Positions 19,201-26,958 of a stretch of DNA of 64,000 nucleotides are shown here, piece by piece. Location: assembly GCF_000023025.1 (NCBI RefSeq), contig NC_012997.1:4850381-4914380 (forward strand), written 5' to 3'. How positions within the stretch are numbered: position 1 is the stretch's first letter; the number at the start of each line of letters is the position of its first letter. The stretch comes from Teredinibacter turnerae T7901. GTDB lineage: Bacteria; Pseudomonadota; Gammaproteobacteria; Pseudomonadales; Cellvibrionaceae. The position numbers were made by a program, and so were the translations under genes. The notes under the pieces are model-generated. The model was not told the DNA's origin. It saw nothing but the letters and a program-made list of their open reading frames with translations, and ran no database searches.

Positions 19201-19704
19201 GGTAGGATTGATGATACTGCGGTTATCGTAATCCAATTGAATAACTTTGTTGTCCAGTGCAAAGCCGCCGACAAAAACGCCGGTCTTAACGGCTTTTAGT
19301 TTTTCTGCAGTTAGCCCAGCATGTTCCACAGCTTCCCAGGCGACCTCCATCAGCAAGCGCTGCATCGGGTCGATGACATCAGCCTCCCGTGGCGATATGC
19401 CAAAAAACAGCGGGTCGTATTCTTCAAGGTCCTGACTGAGAAAACCTGCCTGCTTGGTATACATTTTACCCGGCTTGGATTTGTCTTCGTCATAAAATTT
19501 TCTAACATCCCAACGCTTTTGCGGTACATCGGAAATACCGTCAACGCCATTTAACAGACTGTCCCAAAAGTTATCTGGGTTGGTGATGTCTTTGGGAAAT
19601 CGACATCCCATGCCGATAATCGCGATTTCTGTCGCGCCGTTACTTAAGGTCGTATTCTTCACGTTAGCATCTTCTGAGGCGATGCCAGGCATTTTCTGGT
19701 CCAT
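13279..19704 (-). CDS. Single-module reducing type I polyketide synthase (KS-AT-DH-ER-KR-ACP)
   Basis: About 2141 residues. KS: catalytic Cys in DTACSSSM (about residue 199), His in EAHGTGT (about 334) and SNIGHME (about 373). AT: GHSVGE with Ser at about 652 and specificity region IAYHS, which is neither the classic malonyl (HAFH) nor methylmalonyl (YASH) motif. DH: His in DHQVEKMVVFP (about 954), where Lys replaces the Gly of HxxxGxxxxP, with Asp in HPTILDASFQ (about 1120). ER: about 1430-1750, with a degenerate nucleotide loop (LIHDADTDFGYAAA). KR: GGTKGFG (about 1785), AGVLDDGPL (B-type LDD motif), and Ser/Tyr in SSVSSMMGNPQQANY. ACP: Ser in GVDSI (about 2091). There is no thioesterase domain. 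I chose the ATG at 19704 because AAGGA lies 7 nt upstream; GTG at 19722 is possible. A lone module of this kind probably works iteratively (inference). Confidence 0.96.
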   Translation of the reverse strand: MDQKMPGIASEDANVKNTTLSNGATEIAIIGMGCRFPKDITNPDNFWDSLLNGVDGISDVPQKRWDVRKFYDEDKSKPGKMYTKQAGFLSQDLEEYDPLFFGISPREADVIDPMQRLLMEVAWEAVEHAGLTAEKLKAVKTGVFVGGFALDNKVIQLDYDNRSIINPTSAVGITLALLSNRLSYVFDLTGPSLSIDTACSSSMVATHYAIQSMRNGDCEMAMVGGANTMLTPGYPVAMCKGQFLSHHARCKAFSNDAAGYVRAEGAGILILKPLEKAKADGDVIHAVIIESGVNQDGGQTNGISLPNPVAQEALIKEVYARAGVSPKALSYMEAHGTGTKAGDPIELKAITRAMGDRAIEDTCYVGSVKSNIGHMEACSAVAGIMKAALTAKNKRIPPNLHFNTPNEAIPFDEIPLKVPTACIELDKDREHFVGVNSFGYGGTNGHVLLRSPKADEVIPFKAKTDKEGNYLVPISAKSTAALADLAKRYALFLQQDMAGANQYVMEDIIYSLAERRTQHPYRLVFRVASKNALLQALLDYADGKISEDMVEGKSLSGSDKKTCFVFSGMGPQWWKMGQELYKTEPVYRDEVDKIDSVFKDIIGWSILEEMMKDEESSEMEMTTIAQPANFVIQAGLTKLWQTWGVEPDCVIGHSVGEVSSAYVSGAISLEEAVVVSAKRSAQQKRCAGMGGAMLAVGLSEADALKRIADCKAVSIAAINSYSAVTLSGDVKELETVAAVLSDEGVFNRFLKVDIAYHSAQMDPVLDDLKADLADLQPKETLLPLYSTVTGKLIDGKAIDAQYWADNVRDPVRFVQGIEAVLESGEYHFIEVGPHPVLRNSVKECLDARGVSNSAIVSTLNRKMPEQAHFYQAVASFHTSGGKIAWHNFFANGGQFIPLPLYPWQREHYWHETEISIEKRIGRSGYVYLNELVRSPIPAWKMEVNKYMIPYLEDHQVEKMVVFPGAGYIDIALALHEEQFKELSCSLENVKILKMLAVQPGQVPVIQSSIDPESREFRIYSRDQSSEVANWMLHASGSVNPGTIRSEAASLDIKTLREEMHKELDVATFYSELDERGLSYGHYFQPIRKISRSSHSVLAEIEPVMEVLAGAKDYLLHPTILDASFQSLIALLDSDQPYVPVSFERMDFFRSPRRSCLSYGKITHRDERAITCDIQLLDEMGNVLVDIRNLVCNAIGAGSDADTAMEKWLYEFEWNEAESAASETNLSSDLQVLLLAKDDALSSAIVTKLDELGINYALFTEAGAYKKTGINKVTVNPGDESQLKKALGVINYMSINRVIDLWSSDVLSESDCTTGNTTVHAMKMRNMLSAMDGQTQQMDWIKVTRAAQSMPSKLGAQNIAISPVLGLGPIVVNEFNHILCRMVDLDYPGDVAVEAQMLITELGDENRESEVVYRSGNRFLRRVKRYEADTESTDKVSLESTAPLLAKPATAASEEAFEFFETDRLAVTDDAVEVAVSQVSLDEGNILYSEIPGEAKLTYSCCGKVVNAGPASSYRIGDEVFALNTDGLLSNYLTLGEGALVAKPNGSYVNLMAFTCAFYSLRKLANISVGESVLIHDADTDFGYAAAAIASAMGAQVYVTTGQDYKNLSTIFSALNVVAAMDKNSLDFVDELHGYTAGKGVDLVLNCASGDVREKGFSVLAACGRMIDIATKANLNQRKVPAHVSALNYQYSSVHFGTWITLQPAMVRLCAKEVVSWLQDADIPAKPLVNFSAGELSSALEKMEEMHSRDHEAQVTLTFTDQKLDARITKMRSWLAPQASYVISGGTKGFGLTVAEQLAAYGAKQVVLLSRSGANSEEATSAIKRIEAFGCKVAVEAVDIADTAAVTATVKKFDTPELPIKGVFHCAGVLDDGPLLAMDEERFTRVIEPKMAGAWNLHHATLNLAHSEIELFVLFSSVSSMMGNPQQANYVVANSFFDNFAYYRRAQDLPSTVINWGALAETGMVARSKGVKDILQSQGIYGLSNAYALQQMDNALEKRVTQVGILDIEWESWFGTNVNSENSSRYEHLIETLDRNGDDEAANAFIQSLTGLTSPERVTAVENAIKQEISSLLRIPFDQIDAGNSLSNIGVDSIVTSELSNRLKKEYCMNVNTMMLLNSSSIAQLANQITNTDFAPQVAEAA

Positions 19705-20390
19705 ACAAAATTCCTTTGCCACTGCTTAAAAGTCTGGTTTAAGACAAACAACTCCAAAGGTTACCTGCAAAAAAACAATCTATTGCTTACGAATCCTGTG
19801 GTCACCAATTTTCTACTCAAACGCTGTGCCACATAGCATCACAACTGCTTTTCACCACTAACGATTTGGATTTGCAACTTGGAAATGGACAACGAAAAGT
19901 GTTGCCACGAATTTAAGCATCTTAAAAACTAGGGACTTACCGATACTGTGAAAACAAGCCTATTAACGCATTGGTGACAGAAGCGTGATAAAAAACTATT
20001 TTTTCATTCACCGTGAAAAATCACATGTTAAACATTAATAAAAGATCACAAAAACACGAGCAAATATTAATGAACGCTAAATTTAACCCTTAAAAAATAG
20101 CGTTTTTATTGTCGAATAACTTTTCACACCAACTAGACAAGACATTAAAAACGCACCAAAAAATCACCAATTTAAATTGCCCGCATTGAAAGTGAACACA
20201 AAAATATCACCGATATTACCAACCTCTAATCCAAGAATAAAATAATGGCAAACGAGAACCTACTAAGAAAAAGAAGCTACACAAACCCAAAAGATCTAAA
20301 AATCAGGGAAAACCTGAACCCTTTATTAATTAGGAAAATACCCGAGTTAAAACGACGTCACATAAATATTAATTAAAAAAATATTTTTCA
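19705..20390. other. AT-rich intergenic region upstream of the PKS operon, no gene seen
   Basis: About 690 bp of AT-rich DNA between divergent genes, without a supported ORF. It must hold the promoter of the six-gene PKS operon (minus strand). I could not pick a convincing -35/-10 pair on that strand. The base composition contrasts with the adjoining PKS gene and may mark a silenced or horizontally acquired boundary. Confidence 0.5.
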
Positions 20391-20419
20391 TTGACAGGCA
20401 TATCCAAAAAAATTCTAAT
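20391..20419 (+). promoter_or_regulatory. Sigma-70-type promoter for the small membrane protein gene
   Basis: A perfect -35 box TTGACA at 20391-20396 and a -10 box TCTAAT (5 of 6 consensus) at 20414-20419 are separated by exactly 17 bp. The site is about 120 bp upstream of the ATG at 20542 and on the same strand. Confidence 0.65.
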
Positions 20420-20541
20420 CTGTAACAAGAGGGCGTTTTCAACCAAAAAAACCTATTTCACCACTAGCACACAAATTCCAGACGCCAGAGAATAGTGACG
20501 GTTAGATTCGCCTTAAAATGACTTTTTGGAGAGTAGATAGA

Positions 20542-21069
20542 ATGATGGAACTACTAACTAAGACACCAGTATGGGTTTACTTTCTGTTTGTCACCTTGCT
20601 TGTGCTCGGATTTTCACAAACCAAAACACGCAGACCTCCACTCGCAGTTCCGTTTTTACTACCTGTGTTAATGAGCTTGTACTCAGCAGTGGACACAGTA
20701 ATACACTTCAGCGCTGGCGGACGAGGCTTAGGAATCGCGATAGTGTCAGCCGCTTGCGCATGGGGTTATGTGAGAAGGTCTAGAATTGCTGACGGAATCA
20801 GTTACCTTCCAGAGGAGAAGCGGTTTGAGATTAAAGGGAGTTTCGCACCACTGATAATAATACTGTGCATATTTACTGTTAAATATATTCACGGCGCAAT
20901 TTCGGCACTCAAACCAGAACTTACGCAGACCATTACCTTTATATCTATCTTTGCATTTTTTAATGGTATTTTCTTCGGGTTTTTTACCGCTCGAATAGCG
21001 CTTTTCTGGGATGTATACCGCGCACGCAGCATTGAGCATACAAAGGAAAATCTCACGCAAAGCCTTTAA
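20542..21069 (+). CDS. Hypothetical integral membrane protein (about 4-5 TM, DUF6622-like)
   Basis: A 175-residue protein from the ATG at 20542; an in-frame ATG at 20518 is less likely because GGAGAG lies 8 nt before 20542. Hydrophobic helices are visible around VWVYFLFVTLLVLGFS, LAVPFLLPVLMSLYSAVDTV, GLGIAIVSAACAWGYV, FAPLIIILCIFTVKYI and FISIFAFFNGIFFGFF. The layout (TPVWVYFLF at the N terminus, SQTKTRRPP after the first helix) recalls a family of small DUF6622-type membrane proteins, but I hold that loosely. It stands alone in gene-poor DNA, divergent from the PKS operon. Function unknown. Confidence 0.75.
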   Translation: MMELLTKTPVWVYFLFVTLLVLGFSQTKTRRPPLAVPFLLPVLMSLYSAVDTVIHFSAGGRGLGIAIVSAACAWGYVRRSRIADGISYLPEEKRFEIKGSFAPLIIILCIFTVKYIHGAISALKPELTQTITFISIFAFFNGIFFGFFTARIALFWDVYRARSIEHTKENLTQSL

Positions 21070-22516
21070 AAAAAACATCACCATTTTCGTTACCACTCCG
21101 TTAGAAACGACATCTGGCCATACCTCGGCAAAAACACATCGGTGGCAGCTTGAATTGACTTTCAGTGTCAAACCTTACTGCCGTCTAAGCCTTTCATAAA
21201 ATCTACACAGCACGTGAAAACCGAGAACATCGGTTTTCATTGCAATCACCGGCTATCACCTAACTAATATTGCGAACTATCAAGCTGCACCTAAATAGCA
21301 AAACCTGAAACACACGTTATTCGCTAACTGAGTTCGGCATTTCTCCTGCGCACCGGCCTTCACTCAAAAACCACCTAACAGGGTACGATGGCGGTCGCAG
21401 TGATCAATGTCGAGCTTGCTCTACACAAGACCTCAATAAGTCTCACCAAAAGCAAATTCACAGGTGTCACGCCGCGGTTACGGAAGTGACAATCACATCA
21501 CTGTGACACTTAGGTGAAATGTTAGATAAGCCGATAAAATCCGTATTCTATTGGTGCACATGTTCACTTGATGAGCACACAATTAACACCGCAAAATAAT
21601 ATAAACTGCCAAACAGAAGATTCTAAAGACAATACCCAATAGGCACGCATTTATTTGGGCGGATTTACTACCTGGCGGGTATGACAGAGCAACTAACACA
21701 CCAAATAATTCGTAAAATTATTTAAAACTCATTTTTGGCGCTTATATTATTTAATTTCAATTCATACACCTGTATTAACTTTTTAATTCCTGGAGCACGT
21801 GGGTCACCTAGTTCTATAAGAGTGAAATTATTTAAAAACGCCTGTTTGTATTTTAATCTTAAGAACGCCCGCATCTTGTTTTTGACCCATAACGCGGATA
21901 AAGATCGGCCTGATATCTGTACGACTCAATTGCGTGCCCATGCTCTAAAAGTCACGCACCATAAAAAGTGTGTTTGAGTTTGGCAAAAACACTAATTAAT
22001 TATCACTTGCGACGTGATGCCCGAGGCACCATTTTGGTTTCGATTATTTTTGCTACTCGGACGATAAGAATTCTTTCATCCTCAGTGACGACTGCTTAAC
22101 AATCGGTCGACTCGCTTGAGACAATATATTTAACCTGCTTTAAAGGAGAACCTCGAATCCATTAGGGCTGGCTGTTCACAACGCCTGATACAACGCCTGA
22201 ATAGTTGAATACGCGTGATCCACACTGAGTAGTGGGCAGATCATCTAGCTTTTATATGTACCGAATATAGGTTTGCCGATCTACGGAGTCTATCGGCTAT
22301 ACATCCGGCAGTCGAATACCTGGTGAACAACGCCAATAGAGTTTCGCTTTCCAAATTTCACACGACTAGTGTCGCATTGACGGGGCAGGTTTCTAAACCT
22401 CACTACAGAGTAGAAGGTGCGACTATTTGTCGCAGCGACACGAACAGCGCTGTAAATATAGAATTCCCGACCCGAACGCATTAATACATGATATATCTCA
22501 CTATTTGGAAGCCCCC
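21070..22516. other. Long gene-poor region, no convincing gene
   Basis: About 1.45 kb without a supported gene. The only longer ORF (21735-21977, plus strand, 80 codons) lacks recognisable features and a good ribosome binding site, so I do not call it. A short direct repeat (ACAACGCCTGA) occurs near 22178-22200. No tRNA or rRNA was recognised. The region may hold regulatory sequences for the mbnP gene, a small RNA or decayed genes. Confidence 0.45.
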
Positions 22517-23548
22517 ATGCCCACACCCATCCGACGCTCATACTTAATTCTACTGTTGTCTCTCACTCTTAATGGATGCGGCGGTAGCGATAGCAGTGAA
22601 ACACACACGTCTGCCCCCTCACCAACGCCTGCCCCTTCAGTTCAATCCTTTACCTTGAACTTCGCACCTACGGCAAACGGAGCACCGGTAAACTGCAGCA
22701 ACATTGTTACGGGGTTGGGTCCAAACGAGAGCTACAGCGTTAACATCATGGATTGGCGCTTCTACATCAGTGACCTAGCTTTCTATGACACGGCTGGTAA
22801 CCGCTTGCCTGTATATCTGGATGACAACAGTTTTCAGCTGAATGAATCGACCGGTTCCGTTGCACTCATTGATTTCACCGACAGATCCACAGGACTCTGT
22901 AGCGATGCGCAAGAGGGCACAGCGCGTACCAACACTAAGATTACCGGCACCTACACAGGAGATGTGGCTAACGTTGGTTTTCGCGTGGGTGTACCGCAGG
23001 CGTTAATGAAAGCAACTATTGCATCGACTGATGACGTTAACGATGCACCTTCCCCCCTTGGGGAACTTTACTGGTCCTGGGCCAGTGGCTACCGCCATTT
23101 TGTATTGAATTTTGCTGCCATGGACAGCGCACATACTGACATGGTGGAGAACAGTGGTTTTCATATTGGCAGTCGCGACTGTGGCACTCAAGGGGGCAAA
23201 GCGCTAAGCGATCGCGAGACCTGCGGTCTCATAAATAACCCTGAGGTCTATTTGCCTGGTTTCGACTTGGAAAACAACCTGGTAACAGTAGATCTCGCCG
23301 CACTGCTAAGCAATGTCAGAGAGTCAGATTTTCTGTCCGATAGTTGGGAAGATTACGGTGATGATGAAAGCTTATGTTTGGATAGTCGAAGGAACGGTAA
23401 TAGCTGTGTAACCGCACAAAGCTTCGGTATTCAATGTCATTCAGGCGCTACTCAGGCGGCCTGCGTATCCTTGTTTCCGAACTTTGGTTTGAACCTCACG
23501 ACCGGTACGGCAGACTCCGAATCTAACATTGTTTTCGGGAAACAATAA
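22517..23548 (+). CDS. mbnP: MbnP-family copper-binding lipoprotein (metallo-mystery pair four-Cys protein)
   Basis: A 343-residue protein from the ATG at 22517; an upstream in-frame ATG (22427) would bury the signal. The lipobox LTLNGCGG predicts an outer- or inner-membrane lipoprotein, followed by a Pro/Ser/Thr linker. The mature domain shows MbnP features: FTLNFAPTANGAPVNCS, WRFYISDLAFYD, the diagnostic YWSWASGYRHF segment, FHIGSRDCG, and several Cys in the second half. In characterised MbnP, copper binding depends on a Trp converted to kynurenine by the partner MbnH. The mbnH homologue follows 132 bp downstream, which strongly supports the assignment. It has two extra C-terminal Cys-containing segments (SLCLDSRR, IQCHSGATQAAC). 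Expected location: periplasmic face. Confidence 0.9.
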   Translation: MPTPIRRSYLILLLSLTLNGCGGSDSSETHTSAPSPTPAPSVQSFTLNFAPTANGAPVNCSNIVTGLGPNESYSVNIMDWRFYISDLAFYDTAGNRLPVYLDDNSFQLNESTGSVALIDFTDRSTGLCSDAQEGTARTNTKITGTYTGDVANVGFRVGVPQALMKATIASTDDVNDAPSPLGELYWSWASGYRHFVLNFAAMDSAHTDMVENSGFHIGSRDCGTQGGKALSDRETCGLINNPEVYLPGFDLENNLVTVDLAALLSNVRESDFLSDSWEDYGDDESLCLDSRRNGNSCVTAQSFGIQCHSGATQAACVSLFPNFGLNLTTGTADSESNIVFGKQ

Positions 23549-23561
23549 CGTCAGAAATTAC

Positions 23562-23612
23562 TGCCCGGCACTGGCGCCTTGGCGAGCTGATAGCCAAGTG
23601 GTACGCCGGGCA
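23562..23612 (+). repeat. Two-tier inverted repeat (RNA hairpin) between mbnP and mbnH
   Basis: TGCCCGGC (23562-23569) pairs perfectly with GCCGGGCA (23605-23612), and inside it CTTGGC (23578-23583) pairs with GCCAAG (23593-23598). No T-tract follows, so it does not look like a simple terminator. It begins 14 bp after the mbnP stop. Confidence 0.6.
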
Positions 23613-23680
23613 CCCCCTGTAACAGATGCGTTGATGACCTCGCCACCTGCTGTCAAAATCCTACATAAACGATTTATCAG

Positions 23681-24850
23681 ATGTCGATTAAAACCTATTG
23701 TGCGTTGATCTTTGGTGCGCTGATTCTGGCTGCCTGTGGTGGCGAATCTTATACCGAAGTGGAGATAACCGAACAAGAGCGCAGTTATCGCCAACTTCTG
23801 GGTGTTCCAGATCACTTCTCATTACCTCACATTCCAGAATTCAATCCGCCGACTATAGAGAAAATTGATCTCGGGCATTTTCTCTTCTATGACAAACAAC
23901 TGTCCGCCAACCAAACCCAGAGCTGCGCCAGTTGTCATGTGCAAGAATTGGCTTTTACCGATGGCCAGGCGCGCCCATTCGGTTCTACAGGCGACCGACT
24001 CACGCGCAATAGTCAAGGTCTGGGTAATGCCGCTTATCACGCGACATTCACCTGGTCGAACGACGGCTTTCTTAATTTAGAGGATCAACTGGCAGTGCCT
24101 ATCCGATCCGATAACCCGGTAGAGCTCGGGGTAACCGAGGCGAAAGTCGACGAGGTTCTCGCGCGTTTCGATGCAGACCCTGTGTATCGAAAAAAATTCG
24201 CTGCCGCGTATCCAGAAGCAGAGAGCGGCGCGACGGTCACAAAAATAATCTATGCACTTGCCAGCTTTTGCCGCACCCTCATCTCGGGCAGCAGCCCTTA
24301 CGATAATTATTTACTCGGTGACGACAGTGCACTCACCGATCAACAGAAATGGGGGCTGCAATTATTCAATGGCGAAAAATTTGAATGCTTCCATTGCCAC
24401 TCGGGTTTGAATTTTTCAGTTTCCTACCGAGATAACAACAGCGACCCGGCAACCCAGACGTTCCCGTTTTTCAATAATGGCCTGTACAACGTGGATGGCA
24501 CCGGTAGCTATCCGCAGGAAGACCAAGGGCTTTATGATCTCACCCAAAAACTGCAGCATCGCGGCCTGTTCCGGCCGCAGTGCTTGCGCAACGTGGCAGT
24601 CACGGCCCCCTATATGCACGATGGCAGCATCGACACATTACGCGAAGTACTCGAGCACTATGCACGCGGCGGACGTAAAGTAGAAACGGGTATTTACCAG
24701 GGCGATGGTCGTTTAAGCCCTCTTAAATCCGGGCTCGTACGTGGCTTCGCTGCAACCGACGATGAGTTGGATGCAGTCGAAGCGTTCTTGGAATCCCTCA
24801 CCGACGACGCATTTATTTCTGACCCCGCATTTGCAAACCCGTTCGAGTAA
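23681..24850 (+). CDS. mbnH: MbnH-family diheme cytochrome (MauG/CcpA-like modifying enzyme)
   Basis: A 389-residue lipoprotein (LILAACGG lipobox near residue 18). It has two c-type heme sites, CASCH (in SCASCHVQELAFTDG, about residue 83) and CFHCH (in FECFHCHSGLNF, about residue 230), plus the late VTAPYMHDG segment common to bacterial cytochrome c peroxidase/MauG relatives. MbnH oxidises a Trp of MbnP to kynurenine. It directly follows mbnP on the same strand and is 6 bp from the next gene, so the three form a transcription unit. Two hemes rather than three, together with the mbnP neighbour, argue for MbnH over a plain peroxidase. Confidence 0.9.
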   Translation: MSIKTYCALIFGALILAACGGESYTEVEITEQERSYRQLLGVPDHFSLPHIPEFNPPTIEKIDLGHFLFYDKQLSANQTQSCASCHVQELAFTDGQARPFGSTGDRLTRNSQGLGNAAYHATFTWSNDGFLNLEDQLAVPIRSDNPVELGVTEAKVDEVLARFDADPVYRKKFAAAYPEAESGATVTKIIYALASFCRTLISGSSPYDNYLLGDDSALTDQQKWGLQLFNGEKFECFHCHSGLNFSVSYRDNNSDPATQTFPFFNNGLYNVDGTGSYPQEDQGLYDLTQKLQHRGLFRPQCLRNVAVTAPYMHDGSIDTLREVLEHYARGGRKVETGIYQGDGRLSPLKSGLVRGFAATDDELDAVEAFLESLTDDAFISDPAFANPFE

Positions 24851-24856
24851 TCCCTT

Positions 24857-26053
24857 ATGACCAAACTTTTTTTGGGGCCAGCGCTCTGCCTGGCACTAAG
24901 CATGGCCACCGCTAACGCGCACGAAAGCCTGAGCCAACTTCCTGCAACACAAATGTATTTACGCGGCGCAATGACGTATAGAGATATCGCAGACAACACC
25001 TCGGCAAGGATGATTCCAGGGGCGCTACTCGGCGGCGAGGCCACCGCGCCGGAAAAAAGCCTACAACTGGACGATATCCAGTTGGTTGGCCACTACCTCG
25101 CCGATGATAGCTACGCAATTTCCGCTAAAATCAGCGGGCACGAACATAACGGTGACAGCAACTTAACTCTCGAAAACATCTGGCTGACATGGGGCTTAAA
25201 TAAAAGCCTGATAGAGATCGGCCGCATTACAACTGACATAACTCCGACCGCTTACTATCATGCCAGCGAATCCGCATTTAACGAGGCTTCGTTGTTAAGC
25301 GATGTCTTTTTTGGTCGCCACTTCAATGATGTGGGCGTTCGAGTAAAGTCGTCCTTGCACAGTATAAACGCCGGTATTGAAGGTTGGCGGGGCGGCGCCT
25401 GGCCATCCGCCAATAATGAAGGTGCAGCAAGCGCCTTTGCCAGTTGGCAGCCTGTTTTTTACAACTCACAATTAACACTGAAAACCTGGGCCATGAATGC
25501 TACTAGCGTAGACCGACGCGATGACCGATATACTAATGCGCACACCCATGGCTCCACGGCAATAGTCTCCTCAGCCGCAAATATCGGGTTTACCGGTGAA
25601 ACACAGTTATTTGGCACTTTTGCCAGTATCGAGCACAATATGATTCAAACGCGAGTGTTCGCAGAGTTTGAATGGATAGTGTCGAAACTCAATGGCACGC
25701 TGGCAGATGACAATAATCAAAGCAGCCAAATAGACGCGGAATATAGCGGTAGCCGCGCCTTGCTGGGTGTTGCCTCGCAACACCACCAATGGACAGTGCA
25801 ATTTGATAATCTGATATTAAAAAATCATTTTCTAACGGCAATAAATCAGCAGTTCCTTCAACAAACCGGCTTGATGAATAACGGTACGAATCCGCAAAAA
25901 CTTATGTTCGCATGGCAATGGGATTTTCATCGCGACCTGAGTTTACGTGCGCAATGGCAATCAGAAAAACTCTCGGAAAATACGGTTGAATACGGGTCTC
26001 TTGGTATCGTATGGAGTACAGCAATCGACGGTGCGCGTTTACGGCATCGATAG
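24857..26053 (+). CDS. Putative outer-membrane beta-barrel protein linked to MbnPH
   Basis: A 398-residue protein with a signal peptide ending at ATANA (about residue 21). The remainder has alternating hydrophobic/polar strands typical of porin-like barrels (for example LQLDDIQLVGHYLADDSYAISAKISG and LRAQWQSEKLSENTVEYGSLGIVW), with short turns and no soluble domain. The segment around residues 30-110 is His- and Asp-rich (GHEHNGDSN). It starts 6 bp after mbnH, so co-translation is likely. I see no TonB box or plug domain, so it resembles a passive pore more than a TonB receptor. A copper-pair-associated porin is inferred from context; the family was not identified. Confidence 0.75.
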   Translation: MTKLFLGPALCLALSMATANAHESLSQLPATQMYLRGAMTYRDIADNTSARMIPGALLGGEATAPEKSLQLDDIQLVGHYLADDSYAISAKISGHEHNGDSNLTLENIWLTWGLNKSLIEIGRITTDITPTAYYHASESAFNEASLLSDVFFGRHFNDVGVRVKSSLHSINAGIEGWRGGAWPSANNEGAASAFASWQPVFYNSQLTLKTWAMNATSVDRRDDRYTNAHTHGSTAIVSSAANIGFTGETQLFGTFASIEHNMIQTRVFAEFEWIVSKLNGTLADDNNQSSQIDAEYSGSRALLGVASQHHQWTVQFDNLILKNHFLTAINQQFLQQTGLMNNGTNPQKLMFAWQWDFHRDLSLRAQWQSEKLSENTVEYGSLGIVWSTAIDGARLRHR

Positions 26054-26077
26054 TTAGGTCGTTTTAGAAGCCGACTA

Positions 26078-26944
26078 CTATTTGTATGTCATCCCCGCAG
26101 CCCCAAACCAATACCCATTGCACGCGTCACTGGCTATAGTCACCGGTTGCGCATCGCCAGAGATATTGGCCTCTAGCGCGTCAAAGAAGGACGACTGTAA
26201 ATCCAGCTCCGGTACCACTCTAAAATGGGTGACGCCGGCGCTGCGAACTTGCGGCAGCAACGCGCGTAAATCCTGCGCGCTTGCGGACAGGGTCTGAATG
26301 CCATTGAGCGTAAACAGGCCTGTATTCTCCTGCGAACTTACCGCCATGCCCCGCGGGTAATCGATGCATATTTTTTTACACGCGTCTTTCGGTCGGTTGT
26401 GTGCCCGCGCGGTATAGCAGCGCGCGGAGTAGGCCAGAGGCAATTTTCCCCAGCCGAGAATTTCTGTCTCTATCGGGTTGGCATGTGTTGTTTGCGCGAG
26501 CAGTGCCGCTAAATCCGGTCCCGCCAACTCTACGGGTACTACCCAACGGCGCATGCCTAAACGTGCGAAGTACTGTAAGGTGGGTGCATTGTAGATATTA
26601 ATACTGGAGCCACAAATAAACGGTTGGCCCAGCTCATGTAGCTGCTGAACGGTGGCCGTATCGTTAGCCTCTACCTGTAAGCCTTGTGCGCAAATGCGTT
26701 TCATCATCTGTAATTCATTGCGCCCCGTGATAAGCGCCAAACTGGTCAGTACAACCTCTTTGCCCGCGCGTTGTAGCTCCGCAGCAATGGCCAACCAGTC
26801 ATCGAGCGTCATCTCAGAACGTTTGCTGCACACGGATTCCCCCAGATAAACCACATCGATATTCGCCCGACACAGGCGCGCGTAAAAATCGACCACTTCC
26901 GATCTGGGCCAATAATAAGGTATGGCGGCAAGCGTTATTTTCAT
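26078..26944 (-). CDS. ubiV: UbiV, oxygen-independent ubiquinone hydroxylation subunit (U32 peptidase family)
   Basis: A 288-residue protein of the U32 family. It has the ubiV-type Cys set: one Cys in VCSKRSEM (about residue 39), then RCYTARAHNRPKDACKKIC (about 176-194), which ligates a [4Fe-4S] cluster in E. coli UbiV. With UbiU it forms a heterodimer needed for ubiquinone ring hydroxylation without oxygen. It is last in the ubiT-ubiU-ubiV run, 14 bp after ubiU. No strong ribosome binding site is seen before the ATG at 26944, so expression may depend on coupling. Confidence 0.95.
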   Translation of the reverse strand: MKITLAAIPYYWPRSEVVDFYARLCRANIDVVYLGESVCSKRSEMTLDDWLAIAAELQRAGKEVVLTSLALITGRNELQMMKRICAQGLQVEANDTATVQQLHELGQPFICGSSINIYNAPTLQYFARLGMRRWVVPVELAGPDLAALLAQTTHANPIETEILGWGKLPLAYSARCYTARAHNRPKDACKKICIDYPRGMAVSSQENTGLFTLNGIQTLSASAQDLRALLPQVRSAGVTHFRVVPELDLQSSFFDALEANISGDAQPVTIASDACNGYWFGAAGMTYK

Positions 26945-26958
26945 CTAAAGGACCGTTG

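Noticed and set aside
21735..21977. 80-codon ORF in the gene-poor region
   Set aside because: No ribosome binding site, no domain, and composition like the AT-rich background, so treated as noncoding.
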